Below, in pieces: positions 44,639-54,583 of a stretch of 64,000 nucleotides of DNA. The position numbers were made by a program, and so were the translations under genes. The stretch lies in assembly GCF_000243255.1 (NCBI RefSeq), contig NZ_CM001436.1, positions 1,214,077 through 1,278,076 on the forward strand, in the 5' to 3' direction. Below the pieces are notes generated by a model. That model was not told the DNA's origin, made no database searches, and saw only the letters and a list, made by a program, of their open reading frames with translations. The stretch is from Methanoplanus limicola DSM 2279 (GTDB lineage: Archaea; Halobacteriota; Methanomicrobia; Methanomicrobiales; Methanomicrobiaceae). Every line of letters begins with the position of its first letter. The stretch's first letter is position 1.

Positions 44639-44694
44639 ACATGCGTTAAACTGACTTAATAATCAAACATGCGTTAAACTGACATAATAATCAA
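44639..44694 (+). repeat. 28-bp tandem duplication at a gene end
   Basis: Two adjacent copies of a 28-bp unit (44639-44666 and 44667-44694) beginning ACATGCGTTAAACTGAC and differing at one position (T/A at unit base 18). The second copy contains the stop codon of the large kinase at 44691-44693. There are only two copies and no spacers, so this is a local duplication rather than an array. Confidence 0.85.
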
Positions 44695-47600
44695 TATTCT
44701 TCCGAATATCTCCATTTACCTTTGGGAACAGAGAACTCAAACCTTGCACCCTCACCATAAATGCCATTCTCCTCAACCAAAATTCCGGTAATATCCAGAA
44801 TTTCCTTAGCCAGAAAAAGGCCAAGCCCTGTATTGCTGCCAACTCCTTTGTAAAAGATCTTACCTTTCATATCAGAAGGAACGCCGCAGCCGTCATCAGT
44901 ATATATCACCTTACAGACCTCACCATCATCAGTACACCGGACTGAGACTTTTGAGACATTACCCCCGTGCCTCAGGGAATTGTCAAGGAGATTGAAGAAT
45001 ATCTTCTCAAACATAGGATCTGCCAGAACTTCCAGACGGCAGCAGAGATCAGAACTCACAACAGAGACAGAAGATATTCCGGCATTTAAACCCGCATTAT
45101 CCAGCACAGTGCCGATATTCTGCCACTGCGGACTTTTAAGCCCCAGATCCTGATAGTCCTTCGTAAAGGATATCTGAGTTGTGACATCATTCACTGATTT
45201 TTCCATGAAATTCAGGTACTCAGTTACCTTCTCATCACCTTCGCACAATCCCTTAGCCATCTCAAGATAGATCAGCGTAGGAGTTATCCGGTTTAAGATA
45301 TCATGCCTCGTTATGCTTGAGAGAAGATTCAGCTTTTTATTGGCCATCATAAGGGCAAGCTCACCCTCCTTTGATTCAGTGACGTCCTGGATAACACCTG
45401 CAAGATGTGTCGCAAAACCCTCATCATCCCTCTTTTTTGCCTTACCAAGAACCCTTATCCATCTCCATTCGCCACCGGCAGACAGAATCCTGTATTCACC
45501 GGAATAATAATCCTCACTGCCGTCAATAGTCAGCCTTAATTTATTTCTCCTCTCCTCCCGGTCTTCCGGATGAATAAGGGATTCCCACCAGGATAAATCA
45601 ACAGTATTGCCGCAGGAGTATCCAAGTCCTGTAAGCAGGTTATGGTCCCAGACAACTTTATTTTCCCCGACCATATATTCCCAGACAAACAGTTCAGCGC
45701 TCTTCAGTGCAATGTCAAGCCTCTCCCCTGATTCACGCAGTTCCTCCTCGGCAATAATTCTTGAGAGTGTATTTCCGATGAGATCATTTACCGATTCGAG
45801 AATATCCTTTGAAAAGAGTGTGACTTCCGGTTCATCGCGTGAAAAGAGGAAATAGGCCCCGATAATTTCCGCACCGGCAACAATAGGAAGATAAGCGAAG
45901 GATTTAATACCCTCACGCCGGGAAACATCCTTCAGGTTCGGACTGATATCATCAAAAACACCATATACCGGTTTTTTATGTGCCAGACGACAAAAGCACG
46001 GACTTTCAGGGCAGATATAACTTACAGCTGATTTATATTCCCCGGAGATGCCTCTGTGCAGGGTCAGTGACAGTCCGCCGTTCAGCCTGTCACTCAGATA
46101 GAGCATACCCGAGTTCATCCCTGAATTACCCGTCAGACTCTCAAATATCATCTTCAGGGCATCCTGCAGGGAGGACGTTGCACTTAACTTCTCAGCAAGA
46201 TTATGCTGAAACACCGTCCTTCTTTCTGACTGCCTGCTGCTGGTAACATTTCTGGTCATCTCAACGACTGATGAATATCCCCCTGAAGAATCCTTTATCG
46301 GGACAGACGTCTTATCCCAGTAACTGTCACCAACACCCGCAACACCCCTGTGAAAAATGGTCTTGTGTTTAATCTCACCGGAAACCATGGCTTTTAAGGC
46401 ATTGCACTCATCGCAGACATTATCACAGCCCAGAAATGCTTCATAGCAGGTCTTACCGATAATATCCGGACTCAGCTTTTTTGCGGCAGCATTTGCCCAC
46501 AATATCCTGAGTTCAGGATCTTTATGGACAACTACATCAGGAAGACTGTCGAGTATTGCCTTTAATTTATTCTCGCTCTCAAAGAGTTCCCTCTGAACCC
46601 TCTTCTGGGCGGTGATATCAATTAAATTGCAGACAACATTGCTGCTTCCCACAATACGTTCAAAAATTAAAAGAATGTCATGAATTCTGCCGGAGCGGTC
46701 CACAAACCTGAACTCGTAGGAATCATGGTAAAATTCCCCTCCTTTCGGCCTCCGGGAATATTTATCAAGCATAAGCCTGAGATCGTCCTCATGAACAAAA
46801 TCAGTCCATCTCATCCTGCCTTCAACTTCAGCCCTGCTGTATCCGGATAATTTTTCATATCCGGAATTTACAAGGAGGAGGATATTATCAGGGCCGTAAA
46901 TCACAGTTGCAGCCCCTGTGGAGTTAAACAGTGCCCGGTATCTGGCTTCAGAGTCCTTCAGAAGCTTTTCAGATTTCTTTCTCTCCGAAATCTCCCGGAA
47001 TACAATTACGGCACCATTAATGGCCCCGTCAAAACCGATGAGAGGAGCACCGCTGTCATCAATAGGCCAGATCTCACCATTTTTCCCGGTGAGAACAGTA
47101 TGATTTGCAAGTCCGACAACACGGCCTTCCCTGATCACCTTCTCAGCAGGACTTTCAACGACTTCCCCGGTATATTCATTGGTTATCCTGAAAATTTCAC
47201 TTAGTGGCCTGTTCTTTGCTTCTTTAAGGGTCCATCCGGTCAGGTGCTCAGAGACCGGATTCATGTATGTTACATTGCAGTTGCGGTCAGTTGCAATAAT
47301 CGCATCGCCAATGCTCTTTAAGACAGTCGAATTCCACTCATAACTCTCCTTAAGCTTCTTCCCCGACTTAATAATATCACTGATATCCCGGGATATAGTT
47401 GAAATACCGGTTATTTCACCGTCATCATCAGCAATCGGAGACATTGTGAGGGAAATATCAATAATAAGGCCGTCTTTCTTCCTCCTGCGGGCCGTATGGT
47501 GTTTTATTTTTTCCCCACGGCAGACACAGCCCATAACGGAGTCCAGGTCATCCTTATCCTCTTCCAAAACCAGTATACCGATATTCTTTCCAATAACTTC

Positions 47601-48881
47601 CTCTTCAGAATAGCCGAATATCTCTTCCGCACCTTTATTCCAGCTTGTTATGGTGCCGTCAGTGTTCTTGCTGATTATTGCATCATCTGCCGAATCAATT
47701 ATCGAAGCAAGCCTCAGGCGGTAATCCTGTGCCTCTTTCTCTCTGGTGATGTCACGGAAGACGATCACTGAACCCCTGATATCTGAATTATTATCCCTGA
47801 TTGGTGCTGCACTGTCCCCTATAATGTATTTTAAGCCGTCTTTTGATTCCAGCTGAATATTATCAGAGAGGTTCACTGTTTTACCGGAGTGAATCGCCTC
47901 ACCTGCCGGATTAACAACCATATTGTTGTCTGAAAGGTCTGAAAGGCAGAATACGTCCGATATATGCATGCCCTTTGCATCCTCTTCCCTCCAGCCCGTA
48001 AGTTTCTCTGCAACACGGTTTATTGCAGTAATATTCTCATTCTCATCTGTAACTATCACACCGTCTCCGATCGATTTAAGGGTGACATCCAGATGCTCCT
48101 TTGCTGTTGCAAGAGAAGACTCTGCGTTCAGTTTAGCAGTAAGATCTTTTGAGAAGACAGCATATGAGGCAACATCACCGTATGAATCTGAGAGAGAACT
48201 GATTGTATTATTATAATATCTTTCGCCGGAGGATTCTTCATAGAAATACTGCCCGGAATCCTCCGGAAGAGAAGACAGAATTATCTCTTTCAGATTTTTA
48301 AGGCCGCAGGGCAGAGAGTCAAAGGCACTGGCGCCAAGAAGGGATTTCGGGTCTCTCCCAAACCTCTCTGCCATAAGCCTGTTTATTGCAAGTATCTCTC
48401 CTTCCGGAGAGATCAGCATCTCGGCCTCACTTGCAGCATTCAGGAGTGCAATCATCTGTTTCTTTCCGGCTTCGATCTCAGATTCAGCTTTCTTTCTTCT
48501 GACTGCCTGGCTTATTTTACTGGTAAGCTCGGCAAACTGGGCTTTCGGCTGACCACCCTTCTGGAGGTAAAAATCCGCACCATTGTTCAGGGCATCTATA
48601 ACAACCTCTTCACGCCCTCTTCCGGTGAAGATAATAAACGGAATATCATTGCCTGTGGACCTGACTCTGCTTAAAAATTCAACACCGTTCATCTCAGGCA
48701 TCTCATAGTCGGAGACAACTGCATCATAACTGTTGCCATATATTTTGTTCAGCCCCTCATCTGCTGAAGATGCTGTGTCAACCAGAAACTCTCCGGAATT
48801 TTCCAGATATATCTTAGTTGCCGTAAGGAGAATCTCTTCATCATCAACATAGAGAATATTAAACATATTATTTGCAGCCAT
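44691..48881 (-). CDS. Large soluble histidine kinase: REC, seven PAS, GAF, kinase core
   Basis: A 1396-aa cytoplasmic sensor. A receiver domain (residues 5-120; ILYVDDEE, phospho-aspartate in VVSDYEMPEMNG, lysine in LQKGG) is followed by PAS domains starting near 140, 265, 390, 515, 635, 760 and 1040, with a GAF domain at about 890-1030 between the last two. The core has ITRHDILN (His near 1192) and a HATPase domain (NSLRHGGN, TDDGCGVP, GLGLFLA). The sixth PAS has CDNVCDECNAL cysteines that could hold a cofactor. Start ATG 48881 has CAGGT upstream; the frame extends to 49154 but runs through promoter-like sequence. Confidence 0.87.
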   Translation of the reverse strand: MAANNMFNILYVDDEEILLTATKIYLENSGEFLVDTASSADEGLNKIYGNSYDAVVSDYEMPEMNGVEFLSRVRSTGNDIPFIIFTGRGREEVVIDALNNGADFYLQKGGQPKAQFAELTSKISQAVRRKKAESEIEAGKKQMIALLNAASEAEMLISPEGEILAINRLMAERFGRDPKSLLGASAFDSLPCGLKNLKEIILSSLPEDSGQYFYEESSGERYYNNTISSLSDSYGDVASYAVFSKDLTAKLNAESSLATAKEHLDVTLKSIGDGVIVTDENENITAINRVAEKLTGWREEDAKGMHISDVFCLSDLSDNNMVVNPAGEAIHSGKTVNLSDNIQLESKDGLKYIIGDSAAPIRDNNSDIRGSVIVFRDITREKEAQDYRLRLASIIDSADDAIISKNTDGTITSWNKGAEEIFGYSEEEVIGKNIGILVLEEDKDDLDSVMGCVCRGEKIKHHTARRRKKDGLIIDISLTMSPIADDDGEITGISTISRDISDIIKSGKKLKESYEWNSTVLKSIGDAIIATDRNCNVTYMNPVSEHLTGWTLKEAKNRPLSEIFRITNEYTGEVVESPAEKVIREGRVVGLANHTVLTGKNGEIWPIDDSGAPLIGFDGAINGAVIVFREISERKKSEKLLKDSEARYRALFNSTGAATVIYGPDNILLLVNSGYEKLSGYSRAEVEGRMRWTDFVHEDDLRLMLDKYSRRPKGGEFYHDSYEFRFVDRSGRIHDILLIFERIVGSSNVVCNLIDITAQKRVQRELFESENKLKAILDSLPDVVVHKDPELRILWANAAAKKLSPDIIGKTCYEAFLGCDNVCDECNALKAMVSGEIKHKTIFHRGVAGVGDSYWDKTSVPIKDSSGGYSSVVEMTRNVTSSRQSERRTVFQHNLAEKLSATSSLQDALKMIFESLTGNSGMNSGMLYLSDRLNGGLSLTLHRGISGEYKSAVSYICPESPCFCRLAHKKPVYGVFDDISPNLKDVSRREGIKSFAYLPIVAGAEIIGAYFLFSRDEPEVTLFSKDILESVNDLIGNTLSRIIAEEELRESGERLDIALKSAELFVWEYMVGENKVVWDHNLLTGLGYSCGNTVDLSWWESLIHPEDREERRNKLRLTIDGSEDYYSGEYRILSAGGEWRWIRVLGKAKKRDDEGFATHLAGVIQDVTESKEGELALMMANKKLNLLSSITRHDILNRITPTLIYLEMAKGLCEGDEKVTEYLNFMEKSVNDVTTQISFTKDYQDLGLKSPQWQNIGTVLDNAGLNAGISSVSVVSSDLCCRLEVLADPMFEKIFFNLLDNSLRHGGNVSKVSVRCTDDGEVCKVIYTDDGCGVPSDMKGKIFYKGVGSNTGLGLFLAKEILDITGILVEENGIYGEGARFEFSVPKGKWRYSEEY

Positions 48882-49243
48882 CCGAATACCTGATATACAT
48901 TTTAAAATCCGGAACATATATATATGGCGACACAGGACAAAAAAATAAAATAAATCCACAAATGAGAATTTAAAGATAATTTGAAATGAATGACGGGCAT
49001 TTACTAACAGACGTGTACATTGGGCACAACAAATCAGCACAACATACCGGCATATTGATATCAACACTCTAAGCACGAAGAAATGTTTCTCACAATAAAT
49101 CCCACATTCATCCGGACCGGTGAAACAGGCAGACTGGATAATACACCTGCACAAATAAACCCGTGTTAAGGCGGGTGCAGTAAGATATGAGAAAAACGGT
49201 ATATAACTTAAAAATATATTGAGATAAGGAGAAGAGATGAACT
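48882..49243. other. Intergenic region between kinase and kae1
   Basis: About 360 AT-rich nt. It holds a run of ATATATATAT (48917-48926), usable as TATA for the kinase, and a nested stem at 49146-49180 (CTGCA and CCCG pairing with CGGG and TGCAG) that could end the kae1 transcript. No gene is supported. Confidence 0.55.
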
Positions 49244-50836
49244 TCAGTGGAGATAACGGCCCCGGAGCCTGATCTCCTCAACCCTCTCCAGAACTTCAGC
49301 AGCCTCTGCAAAACTCTCTTTATATCCGGTGCAGAAGGCATCCCTGAGTTCATTATGGTCAGGTGCAGTGCTCTCAAGTGTCTGGAAGAATACATGAAGA
49401 TCAACCCCCCTTGACTCAATCTCTGATGATATAAACGCAAGACCAAAATCAATCAGAACACACCTTCCGTCATATTCCCGGACTATGATATTGGAAGTTG
49501 TCAGATCACCATGAATGATTCCGGCATTGTGGAGCCTGCCGACAATTCTTCCGGCATCCATGACATCTTCAACAGTAAGCGATTGCTTCAGCATGAGGCC
49601 GTTTATCTTCTCCATTACGATGGAGTCATGAGTGATGTCATAGATTACAGGTGTAGGGACACCTGACCTCCGGGAGAGCGAGATTAACCTGGCCTCTGCC
49701 TTTGTCCTCTCAGATATGAGCCTCTGATCAAGTGAAGGAGAGCGGTATCTCTTGGAGAGGCGCTTCTTAATCACATAATCACCCCTCTCACTGACAAGTG
49801 CCTCCGCACCCCGTGCAAAACCGTCAGAGAGCATATTGGCAGACCTGTATGGCAGATCCCCGGTATCCTTCCGCCATAAAACCTCCACCTCATCGGAGCG
49901 GAAGGACGGGTTTACAGCAGAATCTCTGACAGAAACAGTCTGGCCTGCCTCAAGCATGATCTTTCCGGTCAGAGCGATCATAGCACCGTTGTCCCCGATA
50001 TACCGCCTCTCAGGGACAAAAAATTCAGCACCCCTCTCCTCACACATGGACTTTAACATCTCCCGGAGCCTTGTATTCGCACCCACACCTCCGACAAGCA
50101 AAACCTCATTCTTGCCGGCATGTGCAAGCGCCCTCTCGGTCACCTCAACGCACATTGCAAAGGCGCTCTCCTGAAAACCGGCACAGACATCCTCAATCGG
50201 GGCATTACAGCTTTTTGCGGCAGACATCAGGCCGGAAAAAGCAAGGTCCATACCCTTCACTGTATAGGGCAGATCAACAGGAGACCCTTCAAGTGCATAT
50301 TTCTCAATTAACGGCCCTCCGGGGTGTGGCAGCCCTTTACTGCGTGCAAACTTGTCAAGGGCATTGCCAAGGCCGATATCAAGGGTCTCTCCAAATATCC
50401 TGTATCGTGATTTTAAAAAACCAAGTACCTGTGTATTCGCTCCGCTGGCATAGAGCACTATAGGGTCATCACAGCCGCACTGCCACCTGCCAATCTCAAC
50501 ATGCGCAACACAGTGATTGACACCGATCAGAGGCACACCAAGAGAGAGAGACAATGCCCTCGCAGCAGTACCGACTGTCCTCAGGCACGGACCAAGCCCT
50601 GGCCCCTGCGAGAAGGCAATACCGGAAATATCAGCCGGATTATGGCCCTCAAGGACTTTTGATATAACGTCCTTTAAAGCAGATGCGTGGTGCTGTGCAG
50701 CCTCGCGCGGATGAATACCACCGGTCGGCGGGCTGTATGGTTTTGAATGCAGAGAGAGTACATCCTCTCCAAAAATTGCGGCACTAAGGTTCCAGGCAGT
50801 CCCCTCAATACCCAGTATAAGCCCCGGTTCAGGCAT
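49244..50836 (-). CDS. Kae1-Bud32 fusion for tRNA t6A synthesis
   Basis: Fusion of the threonylcarbamoyl transferase and its kinase/ATPase partner in the KEOPS complex, which makes t6A at position 37 of ANN-decoding tRNAs (530 aa). Kae1 occupies residues 1-325 with the metal-binding H-x3-H in GVNHCVAHVEIG and GGVGANTRLREML. Bud32 occupies 335-530 with IVMEKINGLMLK, GIIHGDLTTSNIIV and VLIDFGLAF. The fusion is known in several methanogens. It is the last gene of the ribosomal/translation operon, 5 nt after S27Ae. Confidence 0.95.
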   Translation of the reverse strand: MPEPGLILGIEGTAWNLSAAIFGEDVLSLHSKPYSPPTGGIHPREAAQHHASALKDVISKVLEGHNPADISGIAFSQGPGLGPCLRTVGTAARALSLSLGVPLIGVNHCVAHVEIGRWQCGCDDPIVLYASGANTQVLGFLKSRYRIFGETLDIGLGNALDKFARSKGLPHPGGPLIEKYALEGSPVDLPYTVKGMDLAFSGLMSAAKSCNAPIEDVCAGFQESAFAMCVEVTERALAHAGKNEVLLVGGVGANTRLREMLKSMCEERGAEFFVPERRYIGDNGAMIALTGKIMLEAGQTVSVRDSAVNPSFRSDEVEVLWRKDTGDLPYRSANMLSDGFARGAEALVSERGDYVIKKRLSKRYRSPSLDQRLISERTKAEARLISLSRRSGVPTPVIYDITHDSIVMEKINGLMLKQSLTVEDVMDAGRIVGRLHNAGIIHGDLTTSNIIVREYDGRCVLIDFGLAFISSEIESRGVDLHVFFQTLESTAPDHNELRDAFCTGYKESFAEAAEVLERVEEIRLRGRYLH

Positions 50837-50841
50837 TATTC

Positions 50842-50994
50842 TTATTTATTGAATTCTGTATATCCGCACTTGCCACAGGAGACACGGTCCCCGTGCTCAG
50901 CCATATAGACTCCGGGTCCGCAGCGCGGGCAGTTCTTCTTCTGCACCTCTGCCCTGTCACCCTCAACATTATAATATTTATAGCGGCTCACCAT
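50842..50994 (-). CDS. rps27ae: Ribosomal protein S27Ae
   Basis: A 50-aa zinc-finger protein of the small subunit: [20 protein letters not shown], then [19 protein letters not shown] and [10 protein letters not shown]. Two C-x2-C pairs bind zinc. It sits between S24e (5 nt) and Kae1-Bud32 (5 nt), the classic archaeal order. Confidence 0.95.
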   Translation of the reverse strand: MVSRYKYYNVEGDRAEVQKKNCPRCGPGVYMAEHGDRVSCGKCGYTEFNK

Positions 50995-50999
50995 GATAT

Positions 51000-51305
51000 T
51001 CAGGCCTCCTCTTCTGCCTCTGCCTCAGGTGCAGCGCTGTTGCGGCTGACCAGATAATCAAGCTCAGTTGACTTAAGAGCCTCTGCATCTGTATAAATAC
51101 GTGCTTTTGCAATGATCTCCTGCTTACCGAATTCACTCTTAAGTGAATCAACGACACAGTTCGTCACCGGCACATTGCGCATTGCACAGAGTTTGCCGAG
51201 AATTTCTTTCCTTGAAGGTGTAGCGCCTTCATAATTAATTACAAAATCAAGCTCAGTGCGGTTAAGAAGCTTGTTTTCCTCTTCTTTTACGAATACAAAG
51301 TCCAT
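51000..51305 (-). CDS. rps24e: Ribosomal protein S24e
   Basis: A 101-aa small-subunit protein. [20 protein letters not shown] and [16 protein letters not shown] are the typical N-terminal half, followed by [20 protein letters not shown]. The C-terminus ends in an acidic EAEAEEEA tail. Gene order with S27Ae and Kae1-Bud32 is conserved in euryarchaea. Confidence 0.95.
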   Translation of the reverse strand: MDFVFVKEEENKLLNRTELDFVINYEGATPSRKEILGKLCAMRNVPVTNCVVDSLKSEFGKQEIIAKARIYTDAEALKSTELDYLVSRNSAAPEAEAEEEA

Positions 51306-51346
51306 CGATATCCCTCAGATATTGTCCGCAGATTTATTTAAACATA

Positions 51347-51853
51347 TCAACCGGAAGAATCAGGAATATCCTTCTTAACAAACAGTGAAAAAAGCTCTTC
51401 TGCTACTTTTTTGGATTCGGAATCAACAACCCTGACAACAACCCCTTCACCAGGCTGACCATAAAAGACTGCCGAGCCTAAAGGTGCATACATCACCATC
51501 GGAATAACTGCAAGATCCTCCTCGCCAATAACATAGACAAGAACGGGAGGATTCTTTAGAGCTGAAAGAAGCACATTGATAAGCTCCTGTGTGATCGTCC
51601 CCGCAGGATTCTCAACCTCAACCAGTTCTGCCGGCAGAACCGGAGTTTTGGTGCAGATCTTTCTCATGGTTATGCCGTCAATAACTGCCACTTCAGGCAC
51701 AACACCGTTTTTGGCGAGATTGTACGTTACAACATCCCCAACGGCATAGACCGGAGATTCACCTGAAAAATTCAGAGCCGAGACTATATCAGTAAAAAGC
51801 TCTCCAAAGGGCTCTTTAAACCTGCTGCGATGCTCTTCTGGAAGATACCACAT
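51347..51853 (-). CDS. GTP-dependent dephospho-CoA kinase (DUF359)
   Basis: Last step of archaeal CoA synthesis, using GTP rather than ATP to phosphorylate dephospho-CoA. The 168-aa protein shows the family pattern YAVGDVVTYNLAKNGVVPEVAVIDG (substrate/metal aspartate), ENPAGTITQELI, VYVIGEEDLAVIPMVMYAPLGSAVFYGQPGEG. It follows spt4 by 2 nt in the operon; this neighbourhood is common in euryarchaea. Confidence 0.93.
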   Translation of the reverse strand: MWYLPEEHRSRFKEPFGELFTDIVSALNFSGESPVYAVGDVVTYNLAKNGVVPEVAVIDGITMRKICTKTPVLPAELVEVENPAGTITQELINVLLSALKNPPVLVYVIGEEDLAVIPMVMYAPLGSAVFYGQPGEGVVVRVVDSESKKVAEELFSLFVKKDIPDSSG

Positions 51854-51855
51854 AT

Positions 51856-52059
51856 TCAGCGAACTTTAAGGGCATACCTTCCGGGCATGTCAATATTCAT
51901 CTTTTTTGCAATGTCTGAGTTTTTGGGATCCACAATATACAGATAGCCCCCCCAGTCATCGCTGAGATTTGAACTGCCGCAGGTCACGCATGACTCACCG
52001 TCAACAACGTGGTGACAGTTGCGGCATACTTTAATGGATTTCTTATTGCGAGGAGCCAT
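51856..52059 (-). CDS. spt4: Transcription elongation factor Spt4 (RpoE'')
   Basis: A 67-aa partner of Spt5, which keeps RNA polymerase processive. Zinc finger: CRNCHHVVDGESCVTCGSSN, then WGGYLYIVDP..SDIAKKM. It overlaps the rpo7 stop by 17 nt and precedes the CoA kinase gene by 2 nt. Confidence 0.95.
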   Translation of the reverse strand: MAPRNKKSIKVCRNCHHVVDGESCVTCGSSNLSDDWGGYLYIVDPKNSDIAKKMNIDMPGRYALKVR

Positions 52060-52615
52060 CCGCTATCTCTCCCTCAACCTCTTCCTTTAACCAGGCCTCA
52101 GTTCCAAGTCCCGCCTGCCTCATAGTGAGACCGATTTTGCTCTCCCTTGGGTCCCTTTCTGAGAGTGAGAGCGAGACTACACGTGCACGCAGACCGTCTC
52201 CGACTGCAATCTGCCTGCGGCTCTCCTGACAGACGAGCCTTCCGTTCTTCTCGTCATAATTTATGTACTCATCGGAAATCTGGCTGACATGGAGCATTGC
52301 ATCAATCGGACCAAGAGAGACGAAAGCGCCAAAACTTGTGGTTTCAACAACCTCACCCTCAATTATCTCCTGCATTGAAAGCCTCATGACAACTGAATCA
52401 AATATTACAGAGTAGTAAACAGCGCCGTCACTGGGAATTATATCTCCCTCTCCGATCTCCTTAATCTCAGTTACTGCAATAAATATTCCAATATCCTTGT
52501 CTATACTGCCCTCAAGCTGTTTCTGAAGTTCATCCATAACAACAATTTCAAGGTCCTCACCAAGGCGGTCAGGGGGCACACGCACCTTATCCTCAAGCGT
52601 CATTCTAAAATACAT
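52043..52615 (-). CDS. rpo7: RNA polymerase subunit Rpo7 (RpoE')
   Basis: Stalk subunit of archaeal RNA polymerase (190 aa). N-terminal RNP-like domain (MYFRMTLEDKVRVPPDRLG) and C-terminal S1/OB domain (IIEGEVVETTSFGAFVSLGPIDAMLHVSQISDEYI), which binds nascent RNA. It is downstream of the PIN gene by 20 nt. Confidence 0.95.
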   Translation of the reverse strand: MYFRMTLEDKVRVPPDRLGEDLEIVVMDELQKQLEGSIDKDIGIFIAVTEIKEIGEGDIIPSDGAVYYSVIFDSVVMRLSMQEIIEGEVVETTSFGAFVSLGPIDAMLHVSQISDEYINYDEKNGRLVCQESRRQIAVGDGLRARVVSLSLSERDPRESKIGLTMRQAGLGTEAWLKEEVEGEIADGSSQ

Positions 52616-52635
52616 ATTTAATCTCCGGTGATTTT

Positions 52636-53049
52636 TCAGGCCTTAATAATCTCAAATGTCTTCTGTTTTCTTAAGGTTATTACATCTATATTTTTATCCA
52701 GGAGGCGCTCTTTCAGTCCCCGGTCGTTTGTTGCGACAATCCCGCCGCAGAATTCTGCATACGAGATTATTCTGTCATCAACAGTTAAGCCGGAATAAGG
52801 GCCGCTAACGACTCTGCACCTTTTAGAGAGCATTATTCCGACACGTGCCGCAGACGAATCACGCCCCTTTCCGGTCGAAATTCCCTTCAGTTCAGATAGG
52901 ACATCCTCAAGGGTCAGGGGTTCATATGAACCTAAAACACCCTCTATCTCAGAGAAGATATCCACACCAAACTGCCCCGGAATCATAAGGGCATTGGCAT
53001 CAAAGATTACCTTTATTCTACCAGGGTTCCCATTCCGATCAGGCGCCAC
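52636..53049 (-). CDS. PIN-domain protein (Fcf1/Nob1-like)
   Basis: A 137-aa PIN nuclease fold: [23 protein letters not shown] at residues 14-37, acidic residues at [21 protein letters not shown] and [15 protein letters not shown]. The acidic tetrad D-E-D-D is intact, so it may be active. This position between aIF2-gamma and rpo7 is conserved, suggesting rRNA processing or translation quality control. The start GTG 53049 overlaps the aIF2-gamma end by 37 nt. Confidence 0.87.
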   Translation of the reverse strand: MAPDRNGNPGRIKVIFDANALMIPGQFGVDIFSEIEGVLGSYEPLTLEDVLSELKGISTGKGRDSSAARVGIMLSKRCRVVSGPYSGLTVDDRIISYAEFCGGIVATNDRGLKERLLDKNIDVITLRKQKTFEIIKA

Positions 53050-54248
53050 CTGCCACCGACCTGCCTGCTTATTGCAATCCTTGAACCAACAGCTACACAG
53101 ACCGGCCTTTTGAGAACAACTTCCACTACATCCTTTTTGGTATTAGTAACAACACCAACTGTAACCGCTGTCCCGACAGAGAGCATCAGTGGTTCCTTGT
53201 GCTTCAGTGGATCAATAGTAAACTCATCATCCGCCCCGACAACACGATCCATTAGCGACACTTTAAACGAGAGTTTGTTCCAGACAGGAGGTAGTTTGCC
53301 AACATGCCCTGCAACCTGTCCGGAAAGTGCATCACTCTTTGTGATTGCAGGATCAAGTTTTGTTCCTATACCAAGCAGTCCGCCCGGAGTTGCCTCAGCA
53401 ACCTTTCTTGAACCGGAATTCATGGTCGTCACCTTTGTCTGAATCGGCTCCCACCGGATCTGGTTTTCTGCCTCAACCTTTCTTCCGGGCCGAATCTCAA
53501 TATCGTCGCCTTCATTTAAGACACCCTGTGTAAGGGAACCTCCGATGACACCGCCCCTGACATCCCGCCAGCTGCATCCCGGTTTGTTAATATCAAAAGA
53601 ACGGGCGACGAGCATCAGAGGGTCATCTTCGGGGTCTCTTACAGGTACAGGGATATGGGCATTGATCGCCTCAATAAGCGCGCCCATATTGATACCCTTC
53701 TGTGCTGAAACAGGAATTACCGGGGCATCCTCAGCAATGGTGCCCTTTACAAATTTTTTAATCTGCTGGTAGTGAGCAAGTGCTGCTTCCTGGGAAACAA
53801 CATCTATCTTATTCTGAACAATTACAATATTTTCAATTCCGACAAGCTCAAGGGCCATCAGATGCTCTTTTGTCTGCGGCTGGGGGCACTTCTCATTGGC
53901 TGCAATAATAAGCATTGCGCCGTCCATGAGTGCAGAGCCTGAGAGCATCGTTGCCATAAGAGTCTCGTGCCCCGGCGCATCTACAAATGAAATTGTTCTG
54001 AAAGGTTCGGTTTTACTGCCGCATACCTGACACACCTTATCTGTCGAATATGATTCAGGACCTTCACATTCAGGACATTCATAAAATGTTGCATCGGCAT
54101 AGCCAAGCCTGATTGATATTCCGCGTTTTATCTCTTCACTGTGACGGTCTGTCCACTGGCCGGTCAGATGTGACACCAGGGTTGTCTTTCCATGGTCAAC
54201 ATGACCAACAAGACCGATATTTACACTTGGGATTAATGGATCGCTCAC
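53013..54248 (-). CDS. eif2g: Translation initiation factor aIF2, gamma subunit
   Basis: GTPase subunit that carries initiator Met-tRNA to the ribosome (411 aa). G1 is [12 protein letters not shown]2 is in [13 protein letters not shown]3 [10 protein letters not shown]4 NKID. A zinc knuckle ([16 protein letters not shown]) interrupts the G domain, as in all aIF2-gamma proteins. It is the first gene of a seven-to-eight-gene operon of translation and transcription genes. Confidence 0.96.
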   Translation of the reverse strand: MSDPLIPSVNIGLVGHVDHGKTTLVSHLTGQWTDRHSEEIKRGISIRLGYADATFYECPECEGPESYSTDKVCQVCGSKTEPFRTISFVDAPGHETLMATMLSGSALMDGAMLIIAANEKCPQPQTKEHLMALELVGIENIVIVQNKIDVVSQEAALAHYQQIKKFVKGTIAEDAPVIPVSAQKGINMGALIEAINAHIPVPVRDPEDDPLMLVARSFDINKPGCSWRDVRGGVIGGSLTQGVLNEGDDIEIRPGRKVEAENQIRWEPIQTKVTTMNSGSRKVAEATPGGLLGIGTKLDPAITKSDALSGQVAGHVGKLPPVWNKLSFKVSLMDRVVGADDEFTIDPLKHKEPLMLSVGTAVTVGVVTNTKKDVVEVVLKRPVCVAVGSRIAISRQVGGRWRLIGMGTLVE

Positions 54249-54583
54249 TACTACTCAAACCTCCTTATAAATATATGACAATATTACTTATACCTGATCT
54301 GTGGGAAATGAAAACTCATTAAAGTGATGATAGCAACACAAATACGGCAAAAAAACAGACAGATTATGAATTAAAGAGCTGATTCGATATATAACCGGAC
54401 ACACCCCGCAATTATTACCCCTTATCCCGGTTTACGGGATACGATAAAAATACACAATTTTTTCTTATCGAAATACTTTGTCAGAACATAATAAGTAAGA
54501 AATTTTTTTAATAATTCACTCAAATAGTAAAACGTCCGAAATAAATTATTTCTAATAGACACAATAACTAAACGGTGAGTAAA
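54249..54583. other. Divergent promoter region between aIF2-gamma and nikR
   Basis: About 335 AT-rich nt serving two divergent genes. It contains the inverted repeat at 54423-54441 and, at 54538-54552, the 7-1-7 repeat GAAATAA-A-TTATTTC, which overlaps the probable nikR TATA region. No ORF is supported. Confidence 0.6.
54423..54441 (+). promoter_or_regulatory. Inverted repeat upstream of nikR
   Basis: TATCCCG-GTTTA-CGGGATA: 7-bp perfect arms with a 5-nt spacer, about 140 nt before the nikR start and 175 nt before aIF2-gamma. It could be a regulator site or a transcript-ending hairpin. It does not match the classic NikR operator with widely spaced half-sites. Confidence 0.4.

Noticed and set aside
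44639-44694. Start of a CRISPR array
   Set aside because: Only two repeat copies, directly adjacent without spacers, and no cas genes.
48882-49154. 91-residue N-terminal extension of the large kinase
   Set aside because: The extension is Cys/Phe-rich and lacks similarity to anything. TATA-like ATATATATAT and a better ribosome binding site place the start at 48881.
54538-54552. GAAATAA-A-TTATTTC palindrome as NikR operator
   Set aside because: It is an AT-only type repeat at the expected TATA position of nikR and is likely fortuitous.
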